This document shows positions 25,076-33,073 of a DNA stretch of 64,000 nucleotides, piece after piece. The notes beneath the pieces were generated by a model. That model saw nothing but the letters and a program-made list of their open reading frames with translations, did no database searches and was not told the DNA's origin. The translations under genes were made by a program, and so were the position numbers. Every line of letters begins with the position of its first letter. The stretch's first letter is position 1. Origin of the DNA: Parasedimentitalea maritima (GTDB lineage Bacteria; Pseudomonadota; Alphaproteobacteria; Rhodobacterales; Rhodobacteraceae); contig NZ_VAUA01000005.1 of NCBI RefSeq assembly GCF_005771405.1, positions 349,600 to 413,599 on the forward strand. The letters are read 5' to 3'.

Positions 25076-26806
25076 ATGGATGAAGTTTTTACATTACCTG
25101 CCATTGAAGCGCAGCTGCAACGCATCCTGCAACACAAAGACTTTCCGGCGACAGAACAGCGCCGCGCATTCCTTAGTTTTGTGGTGAATGAAACGCTGGA
25201 AGGTAGGGGACCGTTGCTCAAAGGTGTAAGCATTGCCCAACAGGTGTTTGGCCGTGATGCAAATTTTGATCAACAAAACGACCCAGTTGTTCGACTAGAA
25301 GCACGTCGTCTGCGCAGTGACTTGGACCGGTATTATGTTGGGGCTGGCCGTTGGGACAATATACGCATTTCAATCCCTAAAGGAGGGTATACGCCCCGGT
25401 TCGAACCACAGGAGGCTTTGCAGCCATTACCGCCGAATACAGTTCAAAGCGACCCGGAGTCGCCGACCGATAGGCCAAGTGACAAACGGTCCCTCACCAA
25501 CGTTGCAGCGATTGTTGGGGGGGGGGTTCTATTCACCCTGATACTGTCGTGGGTATTCCTAATACCGCGCCAACTGGACGCAAAAATGGACTTTCCCAAA
25601 GGCCCAGTCATTGCAGTTCTGCCGTTCCTACATCTTAGCGAAGATCCAAAGCGCCAGTATTTTTCCCAGGGAATTACCCAGCAACTTACAACCGAGTTGG
25701 CAAGATTTCGCGACCTCTGGGTTCTGCCGCTTGGCTCCATACAACGATCAAACCCAGCATCGGTAGATCCCCAATCTTTGGCCGAAGAACTCGGTGCCGA
25801 GTTTGTGCTTGAAGGGAGCGTTCTTGAATTGGGAGAGACGCTGCGCCTGACCGCAAGATTGATCAATTTGGAAACCGGACGTTACACTTGGGTGCGAAGC
25901 TACGCGGTCGATGCAACGCCTACTGACATCTATTTTGTCCAAGACAAAATCATCCAGGATGTGGTTGGAAACCTAGCGGGGAAATATGGCATTCTGGCAC
26001 AGGACTCGATGAAGGCAGCCAGGAGCAAAGCCCCCAAGCACCTTGACGCCTATGACTGTGTGTTACGTTACTACGACTACCAAATCTCAATACGTTTGGA
26101 TCAACAACCTGACATCAAGGACTGCGTCGAACGCGCCACCCGAATTGATCCGGAATACTCCGAGGCTTGGGCAGTCCTCTCCAACTTGTACATGCAAGAA
26201 ATCCGGTACGATCTTGGAGTCGACAAGGCCCAATCGCTCAGTTTGGCCAAGGCCGCAGTAAACCGCTCTATCGAACTGGATCCAGAATCCTTTGCTGCGC
26301 ACTTAATGCACTCGAATCTGCTTTTCACATCAGGAGACCTTGTGGGATTCAAAGCGGCCGGAGAAACCGCCCTGGCGCTAAATCCAAACAGCAGCACGGT
26401 TTTGGCTCATTACGGTATGCGGCTGGCATTTAGCGGATCTTGGGAGGACGGGCTGGCACTAGTGGATAGAGCCAAAGCACTGAACCCAGTTCACCCGCAG
26501 TGGTATTTCTTCCCTGAAGTTTTTTACCGCTATCACCGGCAGGAATACGCATTGGCCCTGACAGCATTAGACAAGATCAACATGCCTGATTTCTTCTGGG
26601 TTCAGTTGTTCCAGGCTGCCAGCCACGGACAATTGGGCAATACCAAACAGGCGCAAGTGGCCATCCAAGAATTAATTGAGCTGAAGCCAGATTTCTCTAA
26701 AGGGGCGTCAGACATTATCAAAATATGGCAGTTAGGCGAGGACCTAAATCATCAAATCGAGCAGGGCCTTCGCAAGGCCGGTTTGGACCTGCCGCCTAGA
26801 TCATAG
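25076..26806 (+). CDS. Membrane-tethered regulator: wHTH-like N-domain, TM helix, TolB-like and TPR domains
   Basis: From the ATG at 25076 (576 residues) the N-terminus (MDEVFTLPAIEAQLQRIL to IPKGGYTPRFE, about 1-110) is the domain found in front of many proteobacterial TPR regulators; its VRLEARRLRSDLDRYY helix may bind DNA. One TM helix lies at about residues 142-162, then a TolB/FlgO-like domain (VIAVLPFLHLSEDPKRQYFSQGI) and a long TPR region. The layout resembles CadC-type one-component sensors with a periplasmic sensing half. It is divergent from the alkylsulfatase gene and probably controls it. A run of ten G at 25517-25526, coding for Gly residues just before the TM helix, could slip and switch the gene off. 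Confidence 0.72.
   Translation: MDEVFTLPAIEAQLQRILQHKDFPATEQRRAFLSFVVNETLEGRGPLLKGVSIAQQVFGRDANFDQQNDPVVRLEARRLRSDLDRYYVGAGRWDNIRISIPKGGYTPRFEPQEALQPLPPNTVQSDPESPTDRPSDKRSLTNVAAIVGGGVLFTLILSWVFLIPRQLDAKMDFPKGPVIAVLPFLHLSEDPKRQYFSQGITQQLTTELARFRDLWVLPLGSIQRSNPASVDPQSLAEELGAEFVLEGSVLELGETLRLTARLINLETGRYTWVRSYAVDATPTDIYFVQDKIIQDVVGNLAGKYGILAQDSMKAARSKAPKHLDAYDCVLRYYDYQISIRLDQQPDIKDCVERATRIDPEYSEAWAVLSNLYMQEIRYDLGVDKAQSLSLAKAAVNRSIELDPESFAAHLMHSNLLFTSGDLVGFKAAGETALALNPNSSTVLAHYGMRLAFSGSWEDGLALVDRAKALNPVHPQWYFFPEVFYRYHRQEYALALTALDKINMPDFFWVQLFQAASHGQLGNTKQAQVAIQELIELKPDFSKGASDIIKIWQLGEDLNHQIEQGLRKAGLDLPPRS
25517..25526 (+). repeat. Homopolymeric G10 tract inside the regulator gene
   Basis: Ten consecutive G encode Gly-Gly-Gly plus the first base of Val at the start of the TM helix. 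Loss or gain of one G would truncate the protein and separate the cytoplasmic from the periplasmic domains. Such tracts are typical contingency loci and also typical sites of sequencing error. Confidence 0.9.
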
Positions 26807-27349
26807 CGCAGGAGAACAGACGGAGGCATTTCTAGTGTCGAGTGACTAGAGTCAAAGTGACCATTCTCGACTCCTAAGGCCAACTTGCAACTCTGTGTTG
26901 CGTCGATCCGTTGAAGCAGCGGCTGAAACCGGCCATTGGACGGGTTTGGCATAGATGGCGGCTTTGGACCGTTACTCCAGTTGGATCAACGACAGTAATG
27001 ATGGCAAGGTCCGCAGGCGAGATGAGAACAGATCGAAGGCACGCCATTTGGACCGCGCAAGCAACCACCCTGACCCGGCATGCCAAACTAGAGCTGGCTT
27101 TTGGAGCGAATTCTGTGCATCCCGGAAGGTAAGCTCTGTACCCCGGTTTACGGCGCCGCTTCCGCAAATAGCTATGGGTGTCTGCGGTTTAGCCCCGCTG
27201 AAAATATGGCGGTATGGTCGCTGTTCCACTGACCAACTTTATCTAGCTGAATGCCTTGGTCTTGTCCGATGACCAGGCGGCAACGGCTGGGCTGCTGCAC
27301 ACTTTCTCTCGCAAGTACCGTGACCTTGAACACTTGTTGATAAGGCCAC
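26807..27349. other. Non-coding stretch with repeat copy 5
   Basis: No credible gene. It holds the dispersed repeat from 26895 and continues as scrambled intergenic sequence up to the Mor-like gene. Confidence 0.5.
26895..26985 (+). repeat. Dispersed intergenic repeat, copy 5, sharing an IS30-like end
   Basis: GTGTTGCGTCGATC then GTTGAAGCAGCGGCTGAAAC and CGGCCATT (26895-26937) matches 16251-16293 at 37 of 43 positions, across the right end of the IS30 remnant and its flank. It continues with GGGTTTGGCATAGATGGCGG, similar to copy 1. Confidence 0.65.
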
Positions 27350-27715
27350 GTGATGATCCCTCCCGACCTGCCCCATCCAAAACCAACGGCCCAAGTTGAA
27401 CCTTATTTCGAGGTCCTGGGCCTGGACGACACTCTCCGGTTTTTAGAGGCCTTCGGTGGCACCGAAATCTATATTGCAGCCAACCCCGGAACCCGCTCCA
27501 GCATCGTTGCTGTGGTGGGGTATGACAAGGCTAAGGCGTTGACGGAAATATCTCACCGGCTGCAACTTCGCGTCCCTTTGGCCAAAAAGTGGCGGACACT
27601 GGCGTATAAATCCCAGGGTTTGTTAACGGTTCAGATCGCCCGCAAACTCTGCGTGACCGATGTGGCAGTACGCAATTGGCTGAGGGCTGACGCGAACAAG
27701 GTCGCTGCCCGCTGA
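27350..27715 (+). CDS. Mor-like phage transcription activator, orphan
   Basis: A 121-residue protein with the layout of the Mor/C activators of Mu-like phages: an N-terminal segment with LDDTLRFLEAFGGTEIYI, a middle GYDKAKALTEI, and a C-terminal helix-turn-helix (KWRTLAYKSQGLLTVQIARKLCVTDVAVRNWLR). The start is GTG 27350 or ATG 27353. No other phage gene is near, so this is a prophage relic or a domesticated regulator. Directly downstream are iterated 11-bp motifs that could be its binding sites. Confidence 0.6.
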   Translation: MMIPPDLPHPKPTAQVEPYFEVLGLDDTLRFLEAFGGTEIYIAANPGTRSSIVAVVGYDKAKALTEISHRLQLRVPLAKKWRTLAYKSQGLLTVQIARKLCVTDVAVRNWLRADANKVAAR

Positions 27716-28174
27716 GACTTCAATCGCCTGCCCCCCTTGGTCTCTCATTCAGGACTTCATCCCGCCTTCGATGCTTCGCGACAGCGGCGTTCAAAGACCG
27801 TTTAAAGGCCGTTTAAAGACGCGTTCAAACCGACACTTTGAACGGTTTGACCGCTTCCCGACAGGTTACTGCAATTATCTCTGTCCCAAAAAGCCGATGC
27901 CGTGCCGTTCAAATCTGAGCCCCGACGACGCCTCAGATCACCGCCCGGTGTTCAGCGTTTGGAAAGGTTGGGCAATCGCGTTTTGAAATATGGAAGAACT
28001 TCCAACGCTCTGAGCGTGACCTCCGTCAAAACTGCCGCTAGGATGCCCTAAAACCCAAAAACAAGTTGCTGCAACTTTCTCTGTCCATCCGTGCAAGAAA
28101 GTCTGTCCGGCTACAACCCGCGCCACTGGTGATAACCATTTGGCCTAAATAGGTAAATTCCCAACTCGGCATTA
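27716..28174. other. Non-coding region with iterated short motifs
   Basis: No gene is seen. Four GTT(C/T)AAA units start at 27789, 27800, 27811 and 27823, with an inverted TTTGAAC at 27837-27843. A 22-bp motif GTTACTGCAATTATC... at 27865-27886 recurs at 28065-28086 with 19 identical bases, exactly 200 bp away. Confidence 0.5.
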
Positions 28175-28193
28175 ATGTAAAAAAGATTTACAT
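28175..28193. promoter_or_regulatory. Perfect palindromic operator ATGTAAA-N5-TTTACAT, site 1
   Basis: Perfect 7-bp inverted arms with a 5-base spacer (AAAGA), 82 bp before the DUF2852 start. An identical arrangement follows at 28233. A possible -10 box TATAGAT (28225-28231) lies between the two sites. Confidence 0.75.
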
Positions 28194-28232
28194 GAAGCCT
28201 TGCAATGATCTTCCTTGGTCCCAATATAGATC

Positions 28233-28251
28233 ATGTAAACGGAATTTACAT
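28233..28251. promoter_or_regulatory. Perfect palindromic operator ATGTAAA-N5-TTTACAT, site 2
   Basis: Same arms as site 1 with spacer CGGAA, 58 bp downstream, just after the possible -10 box and 24 bp before the start codon. The position suits repression, perhaps by a looped or paired dimer. The cognate regulator is not recognisable here. Confidence 0.75.
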
Positions 28252-28275
28252 TACTCATACCAAGGGAGACAGTCC

Positions 28276-28716
28276 ATGACCACTTATACCGACACAGCCC
28301 CCCCGCCGATCAGCGAGCAGGGATGGTTTTCAAAAAGCGAGTCTTGGCTCGACAGTAAGGGCAAAGGTGCCTGGATTGCTGCCATGGTTTTAGGCTTTGT
28401 ATTCTTTTGGCCAATTGGCCTGGCCCTTCTGTTTTACATGACCTGGAGCAAAAAGATGTTTGCATCATCCTGCCGTAACATGTCGCGCCGCAAATCATGG
28501 TCGCGTCACGCAATGTCTTCAACAGGCAACAGCGCCTTCGACGCCTATAAAGAGGATACTCTGAGGCGCTTGGAGCAAGAGCAAAGCGACTTTGAATCTT
28601 TCCTACAACGTCTTCGCGATGCCAAAGACAAAGCCGAATTTGATGACTTCATGGATGATCGCGCAAAAGTTGCTGGGACCGAAACTGACCCAGTGAACTC
28701 TTCAAAAGACACTTGA
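28276..28716 (+). CDS. DUF2852 family membrane protein
   Basis: A 146-residue protein with one or two hydrophobic segments (GAWIAAMVLGFVFFWPIGLALLFYM, about residues 33-58) followed by a basic linker and a charged C-terminal coiled coil (TLRRLEQEQSDFESFLQRLRDAKDKAEFDDFM). This is the DUF2852 architecture found in alphaproteobacteria; its function is unknown. GGGAG before ATG 28276 fixes the start. A frame extension upstream would run through the operator palindromes and is rejected. Two perfect operators control its promoter, so it is probably stress- or metabolite-responsive. Confidence 0.85.
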   Translation: MTTYTDTAPPPISEQGWFSKSESWLDSKGKGAWIAAMVLGFVFFWPIGLALLFYMTWSKKMFASSCRNMSRRKSWSRHAMSSTGNSAFDAYKEDTLRRLEQEQSDFESFLQRLRDAKDKAEFDDFMDDRAKVAGTETDPVNSSKDT

Positions 28717-28730
28717 TTGCCAGCACCTCT

Positions 28731-28753
28731 CCCCTGCCCTAATTGGGCGGGGG
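28731..28753 (+). terminator. GC-rich hairpin after DUF2852 gene
   Basis: CCCCTGCCC pairs with GGGCGGGGG (one G-T pair) over a TAATT loop in the 63-bp gap before the RDD gene. There is only a short T-run (AATTTCC), so it is a weak terminator or an mRNA stabiliser. Confidence 0.45.
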
Positions 28754-28779
28754 AATTTCCAACATAGGATTTTCAAACC

Positions 28780-29211
28780 ATGACCGCCTTACCCGATCCC
28801 GATTATCAACCGCAATTCTATCAAGCGGTGGCTAGTAAACGCCTGTTGGCCTGGGTTATAGACAGCATTATCATCACTTTGCTGTGTTTCGGCGTGTCTC
28901 TTGCAACGGTATTTGTTGGTTTCTTCTTCTGGCCTATCTTGTTCCTGGTTCTCGGCTTTGCATACCGGGTGGTAACGCTCGCCAATGATTCCGCGACATG
29001 GGGCATGCGCTTTTCTGGGATTGAATTGCGCGATCTGTCCGGCCACCGTTTTGATCTACGTCTGGCTGTTTTCCACACCTCCGGCTACTCGATTTCACTG
29101 ATGATGCCACTTCTGCAGGTGATCTCGATTGTGATGATGCTGACATCCTCACGTGGGCAAGGTCTTACTGATGCGTTTCTGGGCACCGTGGCTTTGAATA
29201 AACGAGTCTGA
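28780..29211 (+). CDS. RDD family membrane protein
   Basis: A 143-residue protein with the RDD domain: KRLLAWVIDSIIITLLCFG carries the conserved Arg-Asp pattern (here LLAWVID) in the first of three TM helices, with GMRFSGIELRDLSGHRFDLRLA in the middle. The function is not settled; some RDD proteins act as Na+/H+ antiporters. The order DUF2852 - RDD - bpt recurs in Rhodobacteraceae as far as I recall. Confidence 0.85.
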   Translation: MTALPDPDYQPQFYQAVASKRLLAWVIDSIIITLLCFGVSLATVFVGFFFWPILFLVLGFAYRVVTLANDSATWGMRFSGIELRDLSGHRFDLRLAVFHTSGYSISLMMPLLQVISIVMMLTSSRGQGLTDAFLGTVALNKRV

Positions 29212-29296
29212 AACCTTATCTCACATGCCCACTTGGCGGCTGGGCAGAGGGTTGTTATCATTCCGATACAGATAGTGAAACCATCCCCGGACCCTT

Positions 29297-30118
29297 ATGC
29301 GCCACACGCTTCCTATTGCACCGCAGTTTTACGTAACTGCTCCGCAGCCCTGCCCCTATTTGGCGGACAGGATGGAGCGGAAATTGTTCACTGCGTTGCA
29401 GGGAGATGATGCTGAGCAGCTGAACAACAGCCTGTCACAACAAGGGTTCCGGCGCTCCCAAAATGTTTTGTACCGGCCATCCTGTGCTGAATGTTCGGCC
29501 TGCTTGTCTGCGCGGATCAATATTTCAGATTTCACATTAACCCGCAGCCAAAAGCGCACTCTGAAGCGCAATACTCACCTCAAACGGCGTGCCACTTCAC
29601 CCTGGGCAACCGAAGATCAATATGCCTTGTTTCGGCGCTATCTCGACAGTCGCCATGCTGATGGCGGTATGGCCGACATGGATGTGTTTGAATTTGCCGC
29701 GATGGTAGAGGAAACCCCGATCCGTAGCCGTGTTGTGGAATATAGTGACACCACACAGGATGAACTGACAGCCGTTTCCCTCACTGATGTGCTCGAAGAC
29801 GGGCTAAGTATGGTGTATTCCTTCTACACCCCCGATCTGCCCAGAAATTCGCTTGGCACCTACATGATCCTGGATCACATAGAAATTGCCCGCGAAGCTG
29901 GCCTGCCCTATGTTTACTTGGGGTATTGGGTCCCAGGCAGCCCCAAGATGAGCTACAAAGCCAGCTTTACCGGGCTTGAGGTCTATAGCGGCGGCAGTTG
30001 GCAGCCAATGCAGGATGCCGCATCTTTTGAAGCCAACCTGCACCCTCTGTCGACTGACCCTATTGCCGAACAAGTGTCCAACATCAATCTTCCCGACCGG
30101 CGCGCACATAGCAGCTGA
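29297..30118 (+). CDS. bpt: Aspartate/glutamate leucyltransferase (N-end rule)
   Basis: A 273-residue Bpt. The N-terminal ATE_N part has CPYL and [13 protein letters not shown] (Cys pairs), and the C-terminal GNAT-like part has [18 protein letters not shown] and the motif near LEVYSGGSW. The enzyme transfers leucine from Leu-tRNA to proteins with N-terminal Asp or Glu, marking them for ClpS/ClpAP. The length is normal. The stop overlaps the start of the next gene by one base (TGATG). Confidence 0.93.
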   Translation: MRHTLPIAPQFYVTAPQPCPYLADRMERKLFTALQGDDAEQLNNSLSQQGFRRSQNVLYRPSCAECSACLSARINISDFTLTRSQKRTLKRNTHLKRRATSPWATEDQYALFRRYLDSRHADGGMADMDVFEFAAMVEETPIRSRVVEYSDTTQDELTAVSLTDVLEDGLSMVYSFYTPDLPRNSLGTYMILDHIEIAREAGLPYVYLGYWVPGSPKMSYKASFTGLEVYSGGSWQPMQDAASFEANLHPLSTDPIAEQVSNINLPDRRAHSS

Positions 30119-30501
30119 TGCAAAACCTCTACGCTTTTTCTTTACTGGTACCCGATTATGACGTTGCGATAGAGTTCTATTGCGGAACACTTGGATTTCA
30201 ATTGGCTGAAGATATAGATCAGGGCCGCAAACGCTGGGTCAGAATTCTGCCACCAGGGGCACGTCAGGGCAGCATAATTCTAGCTCGTGCAAGTAACGAA
30301 CAACAAATAGCCGCGATAGGCAATCAGTTTGGCGGTCGGGTTGGCCTGTTCCTCCACACCAAAAATTTTACTCAGGACCACGCTGCAATGCTGGCAAAGG
30401 GCGTCCACTTCGAAGAATCTCCCCGCCACGAGCCCTACGGCACTGTGGCGGTCTGGCAGGACCCATTTGGCAACCGCTGGGATCTTCTCCAACTGGCATA
30501 A
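30118..30501 (+). CDS. VOC/glyoxalase superfamily protein
   Basis: A 127-residue single vicinal-oxygen-chelate domain: YAFSLLVPDYDVAIEFYCGTLGF at the N-terminus and VWQDPFGNRWDLLQ at the C-terminus, with metal-site candidates in the two beta-alpha-beta units. It is coupled to bpt by a one-base overlap. The substrate is unknown; a glyoxalase I or resistance role cannot be decided from sequence. Confidence 0.85.
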   Translation: MQNLYAFSLLVPDYDVAIEFYCGTLGFQLAEDIDQGRKRWVRILPPGARQGSIILARASNEQQIAAIGNQFGGRVGLFLHTKNFTQDHAAMLAKGVHFEESPRHEPYGTVAVWQDPFGNRWDLLQLA

Positions 30502-30562
30502 CCACCTATTTCCTGACCTATCTGTACTGGGCAAGACAGCTTGCTTGCCGCCCCCCGTTCAC

Positions 30563-30627
30563 TTCATCTAGCACAAAATATCCCGGGGGAGTCGCGGCTC
30601 GCCGCGACGGGGGCAGCGCCCCTACAC
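30563..30627. repeat. 3'-end element TTCATCTAGC...AATATCCC plus hairpins, copy A
   Basis: TTCATCTAGCACAAAATATC then CCGGGG is followed by a 7-bp hairpin (GTCGCGG 30591-30597 with CCGCGAC 30602-30608) and GGGGGCAGCGCCCC. A related element lies at 50356-50400. It sits between convergent genes. Confidence 0.55.
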
Positions 30628-30644
30628 TAAAGCCCTTAAACAGA

Positions 30645-30666
30645 AAGGGGCCCCGAAGGGCCCCTT
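30645..30666. terminator. Bidirectional terminator between VOC and TRAP genes
   Basis: AAGGGGCCC (30645-30653) pairs perfectly with GGGCCCCTT (30658-30666) over a CGAA loop. It lies between convergent transcription units and can serve both. Confidence 0.65.
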
Positions 30667-30701
30667 GCAAATCTATATGGAAACATCTGATCTCAGACCA
30701 T

Positions 30702-33056
30702 TCAGTTGCCGATCAACGCCGGAACAATGGTCACGATTGATGGGACGAACCACAACAGTGCAAGCCCGGCCACCTGGATCAATACAAACGGGATCACGCC
30801 GCGGTAGATGTGCCCTGTGGTGACTTCCTTAGGCGCCACGCCACGCAAATAGAACAGCGCAAAGCCAAATGGCGGTGTCAGGAACGAGGTCTGCAGGTTC
30901 ACCGCAATCATGATAGTTACCCATTTGGGATCAAATGATCCGCCATAGATAATTGGACCTACAATTGGGATCACGATGTAAATGATCTCGAGGAAATCCA
31001 GCACAAACCCAAGGAAGAACAGGACCAGCATCACGATCAGGAAGACCGTCAGCTCATTGTCGAAACTCTTCAGGAACTGCTGGATATAGTGCTCACCCCC
31101 AAAAGAGATCACCACCAGGTTCAACAGCTGCGAGCCGATCAGGATGGTGAACACCATCGAGGTCACCTTGGCGGTTTCCCGTACGATCGGTGACAGCACC
31201 CCGCCTTTGAACAGGACCCAACAGCCAAACAACAACCCGAACAACGCATAGAGATAAGCTGCATATGCGAAAGCAAAGGCCACCCAGGTCTCAAAGCTGA
31301 CATTGGACTGATTGATCCGCAGGTCAAAATTTACCCCGATCAGGATACTGATCATCACTGCGAATGTTGACCAGATGATAATCTTGCCCGAACGACCTTC
31401 GTCCTGCAGCTTGCGATAGGCCGCCAGCATAATGGCACCACCTGCACCCAGTGCCGCAGCGGGCGTTGGGTTGGTAATACCACCGAGGATCGAGCCCAGC
31501 ACTGCCACGATCAGAACCAGCGGTGGGAAAACCACCCGGATCAGATCGTTGCGAGCACAACGGGCTGCTGCTTCTCGGCATCCATACAGAGCCAGCAATG
31601 CTGGACCTGCAATCATGATAACGGTCCAACCTGGCGAGGTTGTGGGCGCAATTCTCACAGCATCCACCAGCGCGATCAGCAACACACCAATGGCACCCAA
31701 GATCAGCGGTTTGGGATCGCTCGACGGAGACACACCGCGACCAATAACCAAGATCAGTGCCATCAGCACCATCAGAACGGTCAGACCAGTGCCGATGGGC
31801 GCTGCCGCAGCAATCTTAGCTGCCTTGGCCGCCGCCAAATCTTCGTCGCTCAAACGGGTGCTTTCAGTAACGCCACCGGCTTCATCGATTGCCGCCTGTT
31901 CGGATACTGCAAGGTTCCAAGTCTCCTGCCCGTGCAGTTCGATCATAGATGCCTGGCACTCCGCACCAACACTGGTACGCAATGATGCTGTTTTGCCAAT
32001 ATCTGAAAACGACGAAACCGTGATATCCTGGCTACCAATCAGCCCAACTGAACCAAGTAGGACCGCGCCACCGATGAGACCGATTGGTGCCGCTAAGAAC
32101 CATGTCAATCCTTCAGCCCGCGTAATTGGCTCATTGCTGCTGTCAGACATCGCCACCGCTGGTGCCTTGTCCGGGTTCAGCATCGCATAGCCAAACGCGT
32201 AAAGCGCATAGAGCAGTGCCAACATGATGCCCGGCAACAGCGCTGCCTGGAACAGCGTACCAACTGAAACAACAGCCGGTTCACCCAGATAGGTCAGCGC
32301 ATCCGAACACCCGGCTTCCATCGCGCGCGTTTCTTGCGCTGTGGAATAAAGGTCTCCAGCCAGTGTACCCAGCAAAACAATCACAATCGACGGTGGGATA
32401 ATCTGTCCCAGTGTGCCCGAGGCAGCAATCACACCTGTCGCAAGTTCTGGCGAATAATTGTTCTTCAGCATAGTTGGAAGCGCAAGCAGGCCCATAGTAA
32501 CCACCGTGGCCCCTACGATGCCGGTTGAAGCGGCAAGGAAAGCCCCCACAACCACAATCGACACTGCCAAACCGCCAGGCAGAGGGCCAAATACCCGTGC
32601 CATTGTGGTCAGCAGATCGTTGGCAATCTTAGAACGCTCCAGGGTGATCCCCATCAGAACAAACATCAACACCGCCAGCAACGTCTCGATCGAAGCCCCC
32701 GCCAGCACCCGTTCATTCATACGGTTAACGATGAACGAAATATTGCGGTCCATCGCAAATTCCCAACCGTTGGGAAAGACGGACTCGCCTATGCGCGGCA
32801 GGTCTGGGTATCGAAATACCGAGACCACGTCAGCCCGAACACCCGAATTGATCAGGTCGGTATAGGCTTGAGATGAGGTATCAATCGCCTGATGGATCAG
32901 CAATCCAGCTGAATCGAGCGAGGCAATAATACCGAATGAAATGATACCAGCCCCCGCAATGGCAAAGGCCACCGGGAAACCAGACAAGATGCCTCCGAAG
33001 AGGCAGAAAAACACGATGAGCAAGCCGACTTCGACGCCATCAAGACCGAATCCCAT
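30702..33056 (-). CDS. TRAP transporter large permease (DctM), extended form
   Basis: A 784-residue TRAP large subunit with many TM helices. DctM hallmarks are at the N-terminus (GLLIVFFCLFGGILSGFPVAFAIAG), in FLAASTGIVGATVVTMGLLALP and GTLGQIIPPSIVIVLLG, and at the C-terminus (FLTPPFGFALFYLRGVAP). Ordinary DctM proteins have about 430 residues. Here a periplasmic loop is inserted after the second helix (about residues 50-110), and a block of roughly 200 residues with extra helices and an acidic soluble loop splits the protein after LNPDKAP. It is the last gene of the TRAP operon and takes up an organic acid with Na+. Confidence 0.87.
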   Translation of the reverse strand: MGFGLDGVEVGLLIVFFCLFGGILSGFPVAFAIAGAGIISFGIIASLDSAGLLIHQAIDTSSQAYTDLINSGVRADVVSVFRYPDLPRIGESVFPNGWEFAMDRNISFIVNRMNERVLAGASIETLLAVLMFVLMGITLERSKIANDLLTTMARVFGPLPGGLAVSIVVVGAFLAASTGIVGATVVTMGLLALPTMLKNNYSPELATGVIAASGTLGQIIPPSIVIVLLGTLAGDLYSTAQETRAMEAGCSDALTYLGEPAVVSVGTLFQAALLPGIMLALLYALYAFGYAMLNPDKAPAVAMSDSSNEPITRAEGLTWFLAAPIGLIGGAVLLGSVGLIGSQDITVSSFSDIGKTASLRTSVGAECQASMIELHGQETWNLAVSEQAAIDEAGGVTESTRLSDEDLAAAKAAKIAAAAPIGTGLTVLMVLMALILVIGRGVSPSSDPKPLILGAIGVLLIALVDAVRIAPTTSPGWTVIMIAGPALLALYGCREAAARCARNDLIRVVFPPLVLIVAVLGSILGGITNPTPAAALGAGGAIMLAAYRKLQDEGRSGKIIIWSTFAVMISILIGVNFDLRINQSNVSFETWVAFAFAYAAYLYALFGLLFGCWVLFKGGVLSPIVRETAKVTSMVFTILIGSQLLNLVVISFGGEHYIQQFLKSFDNELTVFLIVMLVLFFLGFVLDFLEIIYIVIPIVGPIIYGGSFDPKWVTIMIAVNLQTSFLTPPFGFALFYLRGVAPKEVTTGHIYRGVIPFVLIQVAGLALLWFVPSIVTIVPALIGN

Positions 33057-33073
33057 ATCCGATGTCCTTTAAG

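Noticed and set aside
28175..28251. PpsR/CrtJ sites (TGT-N12-ACA)
   Set aside because: The spacing between TGT and ACA in both palindromes is 11, not 12 bases, and no photosynthesis gene is near.
28192..28275. 28-residue extension of the DUF2852 protein
   Set aside because: It would translate the operator palindromes and the -10 region; GGGAG fixes the start at 28276.
31432..32190. 252-residue open frame opposite the TRAP permease gene
   Set aside because: It is antisense to a clear DctM protein and has the Pro/Ser/Arg-rich composition of a shadow frame.
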